Below the pieces are notes generated by a model. That model was not told the origin of the DNA. It ran no database searches and worked only from the letters and a program-made list of their open reading frames with translations. The translations under genes and the position numbers were made by a program. Of a stretch of 64,000 bases of DNA, positions 46,189 to 55,172 are shown one piece after another; the stretch's first letter is position 1, and every line of letters begins with the position of its first letter. The DNA comes from Shinella sumterensis (GTDB lineage Bacteria; Pseudomonadota; Alphaproteobacteria; Rhizobiales; Rhizobiaceae). The stretch is taken from positions 124,001-188,000 of the forward strand of contig NZ_MYFN02000006.1 of NCBI RefSeq assembly GCF_004514425.2, in the 5' to 3' direction.

Positions 46189-46551
46189 GGATCAATCCGA
46201 ACGATGCAATGTGTTACCTCCGGCGGACTTTTCGCCAGCATGAAGGTGAGGTCAACCCCGTGCGCAAGAAGAAGGCGAAACCCCGAAAGCGCTACAAATT
46301 TCCAACAAGCGGTTTTTTTGTGCGGCTGACTGCACTTGCCCCCATTTTCCTGCCCAAAACCGCGCCAACTTTCCTTAAATTTGGAGAAGTGAATGGAAAA
46401 TGGGCTGTGTCACTTGACCGTGCGAAATTTTGAGCATGAGATAAGCGACCTCGCGCCGGGAGGGTGGCGAGTTCCGCATAGGTGTCCTTTCGGACCGCGT
46501 GACCTGCGGATAGATAAGATAAGACAAGACAACAGAAAAAGGTCGTAAAAA
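46189..46551. other. Divergent intergenic region metC/aapJ
   Basis: 363 bp without a convincing gene. On the plus strand TTGACC (46414-46419) with the poor -10 candidate GAGATA (46438-46443) could drive aapJ. No sigma-54 -24/-12 pair matching TGGCAC-N5-TTGC was found, although aap genes are nitrogen-regulated in Rhizobium. AAGG at 46539-46542 is the aapJ ribosome binding site. No SAM-II riboswitch pattern is evident ahead of metC. Confidence 0.4.
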
Positions 46552-47580
46552 ATGGCAAAAAAAATCGTGACGGCGCTCGTTGGTGCAGCCGTACTGGGGT
46601 TTGGCGCAACAGCATCTCAAGCCGACACACTGTCTGACGTTAAGGCAAAGGGCTTTGTCCAGTGCGGCGTCAACGGCTCGAACCTTGCCGGCTTCGGCGC
46701 ACAGGATTCGCAGGGCAACTGGGCCGGCCTCGACGTGGATCTCTGCAAGGCCGTGGCCGCTGCCGTCTTCGGCGACGCCACCAAGGTCAAGTTCACGCCT
46801 CTTTCGGCCAAGGACCGTTTCCCCGCACTGCAGTCGGGCGAAATCGATCTTCTGGCACGCAACACGACGTGGAGCATCAGCCGCGACACGCAGCTCGGCT
46901 TCGACTTCCGCGCCGTGAACTACTATGACGGCCAGGGCTTCATGGTGAAGAAGGAACTCGGCGTTAAGTCCGCTCTCGAGCTGTCGGGCGCTTCCGTCTG
47001 CGTCCAGTCGGGCACCACCACCGAACTGAACCTCGCCGACTACTTCCGCTCCAACAACATGGACTTCAAGCCGGTCGTTTTCGAAGCGCAGGATGAAGCC
47101 GATGCCGCCTACAATGCCGGCCGCTGCGACGCCTACACGACGGACGCCTCGGGCCTCTACTCGATCCGCCTGAAGATGGCCAACCCGGACGACCATATGG
47201 TTCTGCCGGAAATCATCTCCAAGGAGCCGCTCGGCCCGGCCGTTCGCCAGAACGATTCCAAGTGGCTCGATATCGTCAGCTGGGCGCACTACGCGATGGT
47301 GGCTGCCGAAGAGTTCGGCATCACGCAGGCGAATGTCGAGGAAATGAAGACCTCCGCCAACCCCGACATCAAGCGCTTCCTCGGTGAAGAAGCCGATTCG
47401 ACCATCGGTGCGGATCTTGGCGTGCCGAAGGACTGGGCCGTGCAGATCATCAAGGCCGTCGGCAACTATGGCGAATCCTTCGAGCGCAATGTCGGCGAAG
47501 GTTCTCCGCTCAAGATCGCCCGTGGCCTGAACGCCCAGTGGACGAAGGGCGGCCTGCAATACGCCCCGCCGATCCGCTAA
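46552..47580 (+). CDS. aapJ: General L-amino acid ABC transporter, periplasmic binding protein
   Basis: AapJ (342 residues) is the solute-binding protein of the broad-specificity Aap amino-acid transporter. The signal peptide is MAKKIVTALVGAAVLGFGAT, with cleavage near ASQA-DTLSD. The mature type II binding fold has VKAKGFVQCGVNGSNLAGFGAQDSQGNWAGLDVDLCKAVAAAVFGD, and later YTTDASGLYSIRL. Length matches rhizobial AapJ. A terminator-like hairpin follows the stop, so this gene is likely expressed at a higher level than the permease genes. The first gene of aapJQMP. Confidence 0.95.
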   Translation: MAKKIVTALVGAAVLGFGATASQADTLSDVKAKGFVQCGVNGSNLAGFGAQDSQGNWAGLDVDLCKAVAAAVFGDATKVKFTPLSAKDRFPALQSGEIDLLARNTTWSISRDTQLGFDFRAVNYYDGQGFMVKKELGVKSALELSGASVCVQSGTTTELNLADYFRSNNMDFKPVVFEAQDEADAAYNAGRCDAYTTDASGLYSIRLKMANPDDHMVLPEIISKEPLGPAVRQNDSKWLDIVSWAHYAMVAAEEFGITQANVEEMKTSANPDIKRFLGEEADSTIGADLGVPKDWAVQIIKAVGNYGESFERNVGEGSPLKIARGLNAQWTKGGLQYAPPIR

Positions 47581-47598
47581 GTCGGACGACACCGCTTC

Positions 47599-47627
47599 GG
47601 GAGGGCAAGCCATTGCCCTCCCTTTTT
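47599..47627 (+). terminator. Intra-operon terminator after aapJ
   Basis: GGGAGGGCAA (47599-47608), loop GCCA, TTGCCCTCCC (47613-47622), then TTTTT. It is a strong hairpin 19 bp after the aapJ stop and 48 bp before aapQ, consistent with partial termination that gives excess binding protein. Confidence 0.85.
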
Positions 47628-47674
47628 AGAACAACGCCCGGAAAACAGGGCGAACACAATGTCAGGGGACTTGC

Positions 47675-48883
47675 ATGGCTCTTGCGGACACCCGAACCGG
47701 GTCCAGCGAACCGCCGAAGGTTTCGCTTCTCTACAATCCTGCGCTGCGAAGCGTGCTCTATCAGGTCGTTACACTTGTCGTGATCGTCGGTGCGGTGTGG
47801 TACGCCTGGAACAATGTCGTCCAGAACCTCGCCCGCGCCAACATGTCCGCCGGTTTCGGCTTCCTGAACAGCCGCGCCGGTTTCGACATCGCGCAGACGC
47901 TGATCGCCTATTCGAGTGACTCGACCTATTTCCGTGCCTTGCAGGTCGGTCTGCTCAACACGCTGGTGGTCGCCGCCGCCGGTATCGTCACCGCGACGAT
48001 CGTCGGCCTTCTCATCGGTGTCGGGCGCCTGTCGAACAACTGGCTGATTGCGCGGCTCTGCACGGTCTATGTGGAAATCTTCCGCAACATTCCGCCGCTT
48101 CTCGTCATCTTCTTCTGGTATCTCGGCGTTCTCGCCCTGTTGCCGTCGATCCGCACGATCTTCCAGCATCTCGAGGAAAACCCGGACGCGATCTTCTTCA
48201 TCTCCAACCGCGGCATCTACATGCCCGCCCCGATCTTCGGTGAGGGATTCGGCATGGTGGTCGGGGCCTTCGTCCTTGGTATCGTCGCGGCAATCGCCTT
48301 TACGATCTGGGCCAATGCCCGCCAGCGGGCCACGGGCAAGCGTCCGCCGGTGCTGTGGGTCAATCTCGGCCTGATCGTGCTGTTCCCGATCCTCGTCTTC
48401 CTCGTCATGGGAAGCCCGCTGTCACTGGACTACGCCGTTCCGGGGTCGTTCAACATGCGCGGCGGCATGTCCATCGGGCCGGAATTCCTGGCGCTCTACC
48501 TCGCACTTTCCCTCTACACGGCGTCGTTCATCGCCGAAATCGTGCGGGCAGGCATCCGTGGCGTGTCGAAGGGCCAGTCGGAGGCCGCTTTCGCACTCGG
48601 GCTGCGGGGCGGACACACGACGCGTCTCGTCGTCCTGCCGCAGGCCTTGCGCATCATCATCCCGCCCCTCACCTCGCAATATCTCAACCTCATCAAGAAC
48701 TCGTCGCTCGCCGTCGCCGTCGGTTACGCCGACCTCGTGGCTGTCGGCGGGACCATCCTCAACCAGTCGGGCAAGTCCATCGAGATCATCGCGATCTGGA
48801 TGCTCGTCTATGTTTCGATCAGCCTCATCACGTCGCTGTTCATGAACTGGTTCAATGCCAAGATGGCCCTGGTGGAGCGCTGA
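47675..48883 (+). CDS. aapQ: General L-amino acid ABC transporter permease AapQ
   Basis: AapQ (402 residues), one of two permeases of the Aap system. A hydrophobic N-terminal segment (about residues 30-50) is followed by a permease domain with the EAA motif [26 protein letters not shown] near residue 290. The HisM-type inner-membrane fold is extended compared with typical 220-residue polar amino-acid permeases, which is normal for AapQ. Its stop is 1 bp before the aapM start. The pair forms a heterodimeric channel. Confidence 0.95.
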   Translation: MALADTRTGSSEPPKVSLLYNPALRSVLYQVVTLVVIVGAVWYAWNNVVQNLARANMSAGFGFLNSRAGFDIAQTLIAYSSDSTYFRALQVGLLNTLVVAAAGIVTATIVGLLIGVGRLSNNWLIARLCTVYVEIFRNIPPLLVIFFWYLGVLALLPSIRTIFQHLEENPDAIFFISNRGIYMPAPIFGEGFGMVVGAFVLGIVAAIAFTIWANARQRATGKRPPVLWVNLGLIVLFPILVFLVMGSPLSLDYAVPGSFNMRGGMSIGPEFLALYLALSLYTASFIAEIVRAGIRGVSKGQSEAAFALGLRGGHTTRLVVLPQALRIIIPPLTSQYLNLIKNSSLAVAVGYADLVAVGGTILNQSGKSIEIIAIWMLVYVSISLITSLFMNWFNAKMALVER

Positions 48884-48884
48884 G

Positions 48885-50039
48885 ATGTCCCAAAGCATTA
48901 CCTATGTCCGTGACGGGTTCATCGAGGCGGAAAAGCCGCCGACCTCGGATTCGTCCGCGTTTGCCTGGATTCGTCACAACCTCTTCGCCTCCTGGAAGGA
49001 CAGCCTTCTGACGGTGATCGCGCTTGCGGTGCTCGTCTACTACCTTCCGAAGGCCATCGACTGGCTGTTCGTGTCGGCCGTGTGGACCGGGACCGACAGA
49101 ACGGCCTGCCTGACCACCGATCAGGGCGGCCAACTGCCGGCCGGGTGGAGCGGCGCCTGCTGGGCCTATGTGAACGACCGCTTCGTGCAGTTCATGTTCG
49201 GCTCCTATCCGCGCGATCAGCTGTGGCGTCCGCTGCTCGTCGCCGGCCTGTTCGTCGCGCTGCTCGTGCCGTTCCTCATACCGCGGGTGCCGCGCAAGGG
49301 CCTCAATGCCCTCCTCCTGCTCGTGGCGCTGCCCCTCGTGGCCTATGTCCTGCTGCTGGGCGGCTATTTCGGCCTGCGCCATGTGGAAACGTCGCTGTGG
49401 GGCGGCCTCATGGTCACCCTCATCATCTCCTTTGTCGGCATCGTCATGTCGCTGCCGATCGGCATCCTGCTGGCGCTGGGGCGCCGGTCATCCATGCCGA
49501 TCCTGAAGATGGTGTGCATCGGCTTCATCGAGCTGATCCGCGGCGTGCCGCTGATCACCGTCCTGTTCATGGCCAGCGTGCTTCTGCCGCTGTTCCTGGA
49601 ACCGGGCAACAATATCGACAAGTTCCTGCGGGCCCTGATCGGCGTGTCGATCTTCGCATCCGCCTATATGGCGGAGGTTATCCGCGGCGGTCTTCAGGCC
49701 ATTCCGAAAGGGCAATACGAAGCGGCCGATGCGCTTGGCCTGAACTACTTCCACAAGATGACCTTCATCGTGCTTCCGCAGGCCATCAAGCTGGTCATTC
49801 CGGGCATCGTGAACACCTTCATCGGCATGTTCAAGGACACCTCGCTCGTCACCATCATCTCGATGTACGATCTGCTTGGGATCGTGAAGGCAAGTTTTGG
49901 CGATTCGGGCTGGATCACGCCGGTCACCCCGCTGACGGGCCTGATCTTCGCCGGTTTCGTGTTCTGGATTTTCTGCTTCGGCATGTCGCGCTACTCGGCC
50001 TTCGTGGAACGCCGGCTCGACAAGGGCCACAAAAGATAA
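48885..50039 (+). CDS. aapM: General L-amino acid ABC transporter permease AapM
   Basis: AapM (384 residues), the second Aap permease. The start is ATG 48885 ([12 protein letters not shown]), just after the aapQ TGA; an in-frame ATG at 48855 would overlap aapQ. It has the HisM-like domain with the EAA loop [26 protein letters not shown] near residue 265 and several long hydrophobic helices. It precedes aapP by 16 bp. Together with AapQ it mediates uptake, and in Rhizobium also efflux, of many amino acids. Confidence 0.95.
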   Translation: MSQSITYVRDGFIEAEKPPTSDSSAFAWIRHNLFASWKDSLLTVIALAVLVYYLPKAIDWLFVSAVWTGTDRTACLTTDQGGQLPAGWSGACWAYVNDRFVQFMFGSYPRDQLWRPLLVAGLFVALLVPFLIPRVPRKGLNALLLLVALPLVAYVLLLGGYFGLRHVETSLWGGLMVTLIISFVGIVMSLPIGILLALGRRSSMPILKMVCIGFIELIRGVPLITVLFMASVLLPLFLEPGNNIDKFLRALIGVSIFASAYMAEVIRGGLQAIPKGQYEAADALGLNYFHKMTFIVLPQAIKLVIPGIVNTFIGMFKDTSLVTIISMYDLLGIVKASFGDSGWITPVTPLTGLIFAGFVFWIFCFGMSRYSAFVERRLDKGHKR

Positions 50040-50055
50040 CTGAGAGGAAACAACA

Positions 50056-50832
50056 ATGGCCAACCAAGCCAACGCACAGAAGATGACCGTCTCAGCGACC
50101 GATGTCGCCGTCGAGATCGTCAACATGAACAAGTGGTACGGCGATTTCCATGTGCTGCGCGACATCAATCTCAAGGTGATGAAGGGCGAGCGCATCGTTA
50201 TTGCGGGACCGTCGGGTTCCGGCAAGTCGACGATGATCCGCTGCATCAACCGGCTGGAAGAGCACCAGAAGGGCCAGATCATCGTCGACGGGATCGAGCT
50301 GACGAACGACCTCAAGAAGATCGACGAGGTGCGTCGCGAAGTCGGCATGGTGTTCCAGCACTTTAACCTCTTCCCGCACCTGACCATCCTCGAGAACTGC
50401 ACGCTCGCGCCGATTTGGGTGCGCAAGATGCCGAAGAAGGAGGCCGAGGAGATCGCGATGCACTACCTCACGCGCGTCAAGATCCCCGAACAGGCCAACA
50501 AGTATCCGGGTCAGCTCTCGGGCGGCCAGCAACAGCGCGTGGCGATCGCCCGCTCGCTCTGCATGAAGCCCAAGATCATGCTGTTCGACGAGCCGACCTC
50601 GGCGCTCGACCCGGAAATGGTCAAGGAAGTGCTCGACACCATGGTTTCGCTGGCTGAGGAAGGCATGACCATGCTGTGCGTGACGCACGAAATGGGCTTC
50701 GCCCGCCAGGTCGCCAACCGCGTGATCTTCATGGACCAGGGCCAGATCGTCGAGGAGAATGCACCCGCCGAGTTCTTCGACAATCCGCAGCACGAGCGCA
50801 CCAAGCTGTTCCTCAGCCAGATCCTGCACTGA
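50056..50832 (+). CDS. aapP: General L-amino acid ABC transporter ATP-binding protein
   Basis: AapP (258 residues) is the ATPase of the Aap transporter. Walker A is GPSGSGKST (about residues 52-60), the Q-loop region [15 protein letters not shown] follows, the signature [15 protein letters not shown] is near residue 155, and Walker B is [14 protein letters not shown], with the switch His in VTHEMGFA. It is the last gene of the operon, with a good ribosome binding site (GAGAGGAAAC) upstream and a strong terminator 23 bp after the stop. Confidence 0.97.
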   Translation: MANQANAQKMTVSATDVAVEIVNMNKWYGDFHVLRDINLKVMKGERIVIAGPSGSGKSTMIRCINRLEEHQKGQIIVDGIELTNDLKKIDEVRREVGMVFQHFNLFPHLTILENCTLAPIWVRKMPKKEAEEIAMHYLTRVKIPEQANKYPGQLSGGQQQRVAIARSLCMKPKIMLFDEPTSALDPEMVKEVLDTMVSLAEEGMTMLCVTHEMGFARQVANRVIFMDQGQIVEENAPAEFFDNPQHERTKLFLSQILH

Positions 50833-50854
50833 GCGGATCGAAATCCGGGTTTGG

Positions 50855-50884
50855 AAAAGGCGGGCGGAGTGCCCGCCTTTTTTC
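50855..50884 (+). terminator. Terminator of the aapJQMP operon
   Basis: AAAGGCGGGC (50856-50865), loop GGAGT, GCCCGCCTTT (50871-50880) with the T-run continuing to 50883. A perfect 10-bp stem. Confidence 0.92.
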
Positions 50885-50907
50885 GTCCGTCTGGCTGGTC
50901 ATGCCCT

Positions 50908-51882
50908 TCATTTCGTCCGAAGCCCCATCCGGAACTTGAGCGGACTTGCGCCGAAATGATTGCGGAAGGCGCGCGAGAAGGCCGAGAGACTGTCGAAGCC
51001 GCTGCGCAGCGCCACCTCCTGCATGGACAGCGGCGTATCGCGCACCAGACGCTGCGCCGCCGTCAGCCGCAGGCGCAGGTAATATTTCCCGGGCGCTGCG
51101 CCGAGCCCGTCGACGAACAGCGTCTCGAGCTTTCGCGTGGAGAAGCCGAGGCGGCGCGCCAGCGCCGCAATGGTCAGCGGCCGGTCGATCGTGCGCTCCA
51201 TCAGGCGGATCGCGGCAGCAAGCTCCGGCCTGTGCTCGCCCAGGCGCCCCAATGAGACGAGCGGCTGTGCGTCCGTCGCGGCATGCGTCTCGTCGTAGAC
51301 GAACACGCTGGCCACATCGAGCGCCACCGCCGAGCCGAACCGTTCGCGCACCAGATGCAGCATCATGTCGAAGGTCGGCGAGGCCCCGCCAGATGTCCAG
51401 AGCGGGCCGTCCGTGACGAAGCGGTCGGCGCGCACGTTGAGCGCAGGAAAGGCTGCCGCGAAGTCCTCCAGTTCCTCCCAATGCGCCGTCGCGTCGCGGC
51501 CGTCCAACAGGCCGGAGCGCGCCAGCAGCCAGCAGCCGGATTCGATGCCGGCCACGATCCCGAAACGCCGTGCCACCTTCTTCAGCCGCGCAACGAACGG
51601 TCGCCCGGCGTAGCAATCCTGGTTGAAGCCGGCGATCAGGAGCAAGGCATCGCCGCCCGTCACATCGGCAAACGCGCCGTCGACACGAACCTCCACTCCG
51701 CAGGTCAGGAGCACCGGCTGCCCCTCCGGCGAGAGTATCGTCCAGCGGAAGACCGGTTCGGGCACCACGCGGTTGGCCGCGCGCATGGGATCGAGCACGG
51801 AGGCAAGCGACATGATCGACGATTCCGGCAGCAAAACAATCGTGACGTCGAGCGGGCCCGACCGCGGCATTTCTCTGGTCAT
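50908..51882 (-). CDS. GlxA family transcriptional regulator (DJ-1/PfpI plus AraC HTH)
   Basis: A 324-residue regulator. The N-terminal DJ-1/PfpI-like domain (residues about 10-175) includes GIVAGIESGCWLLARSGLLDGRDATAHWEELEDF with its nucleophile-elbow Cys. The C-terminal AraC domain carries two HTH elements: TIAALARRLGFSTRKLETLFVDGLGAAP and SMQEVALRSGFDSLSAFSRAFRNHFG. In rhizobia and pseudomonads such proteins control arginine, choline/betaine or carnitine use; the ligand here is unknown. A promoter-like TTGACA/GACAAT pair lies so close to the ATG (51882) that the mRNA may have a very short leader. Convergent with aapP. Confidence 0.9.
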   Translation of the reverse strand: MTREMPRSGPLDVTIVLLPESSIMSLASVLDPMRAANRVVPEPVFRWTILSPEGQPVLLTCGVEVRVDGAFADVTGGDALLLIAGFNQDCYAGRPFVARLKKVARRFGIVAGIESGCWLLARSGLLDGRDATAHWEELEDFAAAFPALNVRADRFVTDGPLWTSGGASPTFDMMLHLVRERFGSAVALDVASVFVYDETHAATDAQPLVSLGRLGEHRPELAAAIRLMERTIDRPLTIAALARRLGFSTRKLETLFVDGLGAAPGKYYLRLRLTAAQRLVRDTPLSMQEVALRSGFDSLSAFSRAFRNHFGASPLKFRMGLRTK

Positions 51883-52025
51883 GCGGAAATTGTCAAAAAA
51901 CAGACGTATTATGTCAATCGGGAAAAGATAAATCCGGCATGATCCCTCTCACAGGTGATCCGGAGATGCAGCCGGGTCATGGCGACAGCCCCTGTACCCC
52001 GAACCCTGATCCGCTTTTTATCGGA

Positions 52026-52066
52026 ACGGGTTGGCGAGCCCGAGGGCGGACCAGCCCGTTTTTTTT
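52026..52066 (+). terminator. Orphan plus-strand terminator upstream of the BA14K gene
   Basis: ACGGGTTGG (52026-52034) pairs with CCAGCCCGT (52051-52059), with a possible inner GCC/GGC stem, then a run of eight T. The plus strand has no gene ending here: the preceding gene is on the minus strand. Either a small RNA ends here or it is an attenuator in the BA14K leader. Confidence 0.75.
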
Positions 52067-52166
52067 GCGCTGTCCTTCGCACCGTTTCGCTCATCAGGTT
52101 GCGGTCGCCCGGAACCTACACCTGTCTTGCGCGTTGAAGCGACAACCAAGCAGGAAAGGTTCTATC

Positions 52167-52604
52167 ATGCAGAAGCTCAAGTCCATCTTTGCCACGGGTG
52201 CGCTCTCCATCGCCGTGGCGCTGACGTCCTTCGTCCCGGCACAGGCCATTACGTTCCCGAACGTTCCGGTTCCGTCGGCGTCGGCCGTCGAGCAGGTGCA
52301 GTATCGCTATGAGCGTCGTGAACGCATGCATCGCCGCGACCGGGCGGAGCGGCGCTGGCACGGCCATCGCGGTTACCGCGACCGCCGTCCCGGCTATCGC
52401 CGCCATTCCGATGGCTGGTGGTACCCGCTGGCTGCCTTCGGCCTGGGTGCGGCCATCGGCGGTGCTGTGACCCGTGACCGCGACGTGAGCGGCTCGCATG
52501 TCAGCTGGTGCTCCAACCGCTATCGTTCATACCGCGCCTACGACAACACGTTCCAGCCGAACAACGGTCCGCGCCGAAGCTGCGTCTCGCCCTATTCGCG
52601 ATAA
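52167..52604 (+). CDS. BA14K family exported protein
   Basis: A 145-residue secreted protein. The start is ATG 52167, preceded by AGGAAAGG; the frame is open upstream to 51939 but crosses the orphan terminator, so a longer form is unlikely. A signal peptide spans residues 1-28 (cleavage near AQA-ITF). The middle is Arg/His/Tyr-rich (YERRERMHRRDRAERRWHGHRG). A hydrophobic Gly/Ala segment (PLAAFGLGAAIGGAV) precedes the BA14K signature WCSNRYRSYRAYDNTFQPNNGPRRSC at the C-terminus. Family members include a Brucella immunoreactive lectin-like antigen. Function in free-living rhizobia is unknown. Confidence 0.9.
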   Translation: MQKLKSIFATGALSIAVALTSFVPAQAITFPNVPVPSASAVEQVQYRYERRERMHRRDRAERRWHGHRGYRDRRPGYRRHSDGWWYPLAAFGLGAAIGGAVTRDRDVSGSHVSWCSNRYRSYRAYDNTFQPNNGPRRSCVSPYSR

Positions 52605-52628
52605 GCCGCAGACCTCTTCCCTACAAAC

Positions 52629-52660
52629 AAAACGCCCGCGATGGATATCGCGGGCGTTTT
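52629..52660. terminator. Bidirectional terminator between the BA14K gene and tig
   Basis: AAAACGCCCGCGAT (52629-52642), loop GGAT, ATCGCGGGCGTTTT (52647-52660): a perfect 14-bp stem with A/T ends on both sides, placed between two convergent genes. Confidence 0.9.
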
Positions 52661-52705
52661 GCATTGCTTAGGCATTATGGAGGACCGAAACCCTCCTCCG
52701 GATAC

Positions 52706-54187
52706 TTACTCGGCGTCGCCTTCAGCGGCCTTCTTCTTGGCCGGGGCCTTCTTCTTCGGAGCGGCTTCTTCGCCTTCCGCAGCGTCGGCCTTGGCAGCAG
52801 CCTTCTTCTTCGGCGCAGCCTTCTTGGCGTCCTTCTCGGAGCCTTCCTCGTCGTCAGCCATCAGCTCGTCCTTGGAGACGGTCTTGTCCGTCACCTTGAT
52901 TTCGCCGAGCAGGTGATCGACGACCTTTTCTTCGAAGATCGGCGCGCGCAGCGAAGCGGCGGCACCCGGGGTCTTCTGGAAATATTCGAGGATCTGCTTT
53001 TCCTGGCCGGGGAACTGGCGCAGCTGCTGGTAGAGCGACTGCTGCATTTCCTCGTCGGAAACCTGGATGCCGGCCTTTTCGCCGATTTCCGAGAGAACGA
53101 GGCCGAGGCGGACGCGGCGTTCGGCCAGCTTGCGGTATTCTTCGCGCGCGGCTTCTTCCGTCGTGTCTTCGTCAGCGAAGGTCTTGCCGGACTGCTGGAG
53201 GTCCGTGTTGATCTGGCGCCAGATGTTTTCGAATTCGGCGTCGACCAGGCGCTCCGGCGTGTCGAACTTGTACATCTCGTCGAGCTGGTCGAGGATCTGG
53301 CGCTTGACCTTCTGGCGCGTGACCGAGCCGTACTGGCTTTCGATCTGGCCGCGGACGATTTCGCGCAGCTTGTCGGCCGATTCGAGGCCGAGCTTCTTGG
53401 CGAGCTCGTCGTTGATCTCGATGTCGGCGGCAGCAGCGACGTCCTTGACCTTGATGTCGAAGGTGGCTTCCTTGCCGGCGAGGTTTGCAGCCGGGTAATC
53501 GGCCGGGAAGGTCACGGTGATGACCTTCTCGTCACCAGCCTTCAAGCCGACCAGCTGCTCTTCGAAGCCCGGGATGAAGCGGTTGGAACCGAGAACCAGT
53601 TCTGCGTCTTCGTCCTTGCCGCCGTCGAAGGCTTCACCGTCGACCTTGCCGAGGTAATCGATGGTGACGCGGTCGCCATTGGCGGCCTTGCCCTTCTTGG
53701 TTTCGTAGGAGCGAGCGCTTTCGGCGATCTGCAGGATCTGGTCGTCGACTTCCTTGGCGTCGATTTCCACGACTTCGCGCGTGACCGCGATGCCCGAATT
53801 GTCCTTCAGCTCGATGGCCGGAATGACTTCATAGGCCAGCGTGAACTCGAAATCGGCTTCACCGGCGAGAATCTTCTCGGCCTCGGCCTGGTCTTCGGTC
53901 ATCGCGACTTCCGGCTGCGTGGCAGACTTTTCGCCGCGCTCGGAAAGAATTGCGGAGGGGCGGTCGCGAACGATCTCGTTGACCAGCTCGGCCATGACGG
54001 ACTTGCCGTACATCTTCTTGAGATGTGCGAACGGCACCTTGCCCGGACGGAAGCCGTTGATGCGGACACGGCCCTTCACGTCCTCAAGACGCTCGTTCAT
54101 CTGAGCTTCCATGTCCTTGGCCGGGATGACGACCTTGATTTCGCGCTTCAGCCCTTCAGCGAGCGTTTCGATAACCTGCATGTTCAA
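52706..54187 (-). CDS. tig: Trigger factor
   Basis: Trigger factor (493 residues) is the ribosome-bound chaperone and prolyl isomerase. The ribosome-docking signature [18 protein letters not shown] is near residues 44-61. The FKBP-type PPIase domain spans about residues 160-245 ([20 protein letters not shown]). The C-terminal chaperone arms follow. The last 50 or so residues are an unusual Lys/Ala/Pro/Glu-rich tail ([20 protein letters not shown] and on), longer than in E. coli. It faces the BA14K gene across a shared terminator. A tRNA-Leu lies about 175 bp upstream on the same strand. Confidence 0.97.
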   Translation of the reverse strand: MNMQVIETLAEGLKREIKVVIPAKDMEAQMNERLEDVKGRVRINGFRPGKVPFAHLKKMYGKSVMAELVNEIVRDRPSAILSERGEKSATQPEVAMTEDQAEAEKILAGEADFEFTLAYEVIPAIELKDNSGIAVTREVVEIDAKEVDDQILQIAESARSYETKKGKAANGDRVTIDYLGKVDGEAFDGGKDEDAELVLGSNRFIPGFEEQLVGLKAGDEKVITVTFPADYPAANLAGKEATFDIKVKDVAAAADIEINDELAKKLGLESADKLREIVRGQIESQYGSVTRQKVKRQILDQLDEMYKFDTPERLVDAEFENIWRQINTDLQQSGKTFADEDTTEEAAREEYRKLAERRVRLGLVLSEIGEKAGIQVSDEEMQQSLYQQLRQFPGQEKQILEYFQKTPGAAASLRAPIFEEKVVDHLLGEIKVTDKTVSKDELMADDEEGSEKDAKKAAPKKKAAAKADAAEGEEAAPKKKAPAKKKAAEGDAE

Positions 54188-54361
54188 ACCTTTATTTCGA
54201 GTTGGCGGTGTTCAAACCGGGCTGCCGGTTATGGCGAACACCCCGCCGGTCCATTTGCCGGCAGTGGCTTTACTGAATTCGGTGGCCTTTTGGCAAGCAA
54301 AATGGCGCGCTCTAACATTCCACACCCCGCGGAAACGTCCGGTTTCCACGTTTGGTGGCTC

Positions 54362-54446
<85 letters not shown>

Positions 54447-54580
54447 GTCTCAGAAACCGCTGTCCACAGGCGGCCGGGCCGCTCCAGTGGCGCCTTCCGA
54501 GCGCGGCGTCTCTATATCATCCGTTTCCAAGGGATCAAAGGAAAAATGACAGGAAAATGACCGTTCTCCGGCGCTTCGGC

Positions 54581-55171
54581 TCAATAGAGCGGCTCGTCGT
54601 AGACCGGCTCCCCGCGCAGCAGCAGCCGCGCGATCTGTGGCGTGCCATCGCTCGACACCCGCGCCTCCACATCCAGCTCCTGCGCATTGCGGGCATTTTC
54701 CAGCGCCCTGCCCTCGCCTTCCGGCACATAGTAGCGCTCGATGCCGTATTGCACGAAGAGCGTGTCAGCCAGGACGCCGGCCCCGTATGTATTGATAATG
54801 AAGGGCAGTGTTCGCAGGATGACCGAGCCCTCCTCGGGCGCCATGTCTTCGAAGCGTGCTTCCGTTGCGTTCCACAGGCCGTCCGCATCAGGTTTCAGGC
54901 GCACGGAGAGACGCGCACGCGTTCCATCTTCCGGAATGTCGCCGGCAACGATTGAGCTCGGAATGGTCGAGATCGGGTAGGACAGAATGACGTAGTCGCC
55001 GCGCAGCAGGTCGCGCGGATCGACCGGGCTGGTCTTCAGGCGGATATCCGCGCCGTTGCGCAGGATGGACGCCCGGCTTTCGACCATATAGCCGATCACG
55101 GCGGTCTGGAGCACGGCGACGATAAGTGCTGCAACGAGCGGCGACAGGCGGAAGGAACGCGTCCGGGTCAT
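54581..55171 (-). CDS. GDYXXLXY domain-containing membrane-anchored protein
   Basis: A 196-residue protein with one N-terminal transmembrane segment (LSPLVAALIVAVLQTAVIGYMV) and the motif LLRGDYVILSYPIS, which defines the GDYXXLXY family. The rest is probably periplasmic. The start is ATG 55171, 1 bp after the stop of the DUF2157 gene; an in-frame extension to 55204 overlaps it. GDYXXLXY proteins are regularly encoded next to DUF2157/DUF4401 membrane proteins. Their function is unknown. Confidence 0.88.
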   Translation of the reverse strand: MTRTRSFRLSPLVAALIVAVLQTAVIGYMVESRASILRNGADIRLKTSPVDPRDLLRGDYVILSYPISTIPSSIVAGDIPEDGTRARLSVRLKPDADGLWNATEARFEDMAPEEGSVILRTLPFIINTYGAGVLADTLFVQYGIERYYVPEGEGRALENARNAQELDVEARVSSDGTPQIARLLLRGEPVYDEPLY

Positions 55172-55172
55172 A

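Noticed and set aside
46189-46551. SAM-II riboswitch ahead of metC or sigma-54 promoter ahead of aapJ
   Set aside because: Searched by eye for the SAM-II core and for TGGCAC-N5-TTGC; no adequate match on the right strand.
51939-52166. N-terminal extension of the BA14K protein by 76 residues
   Set aside because: It would pass through the orphan terminator and precede a perfect signal peptide; the ATG at 52167 has a good ribosome binding site.
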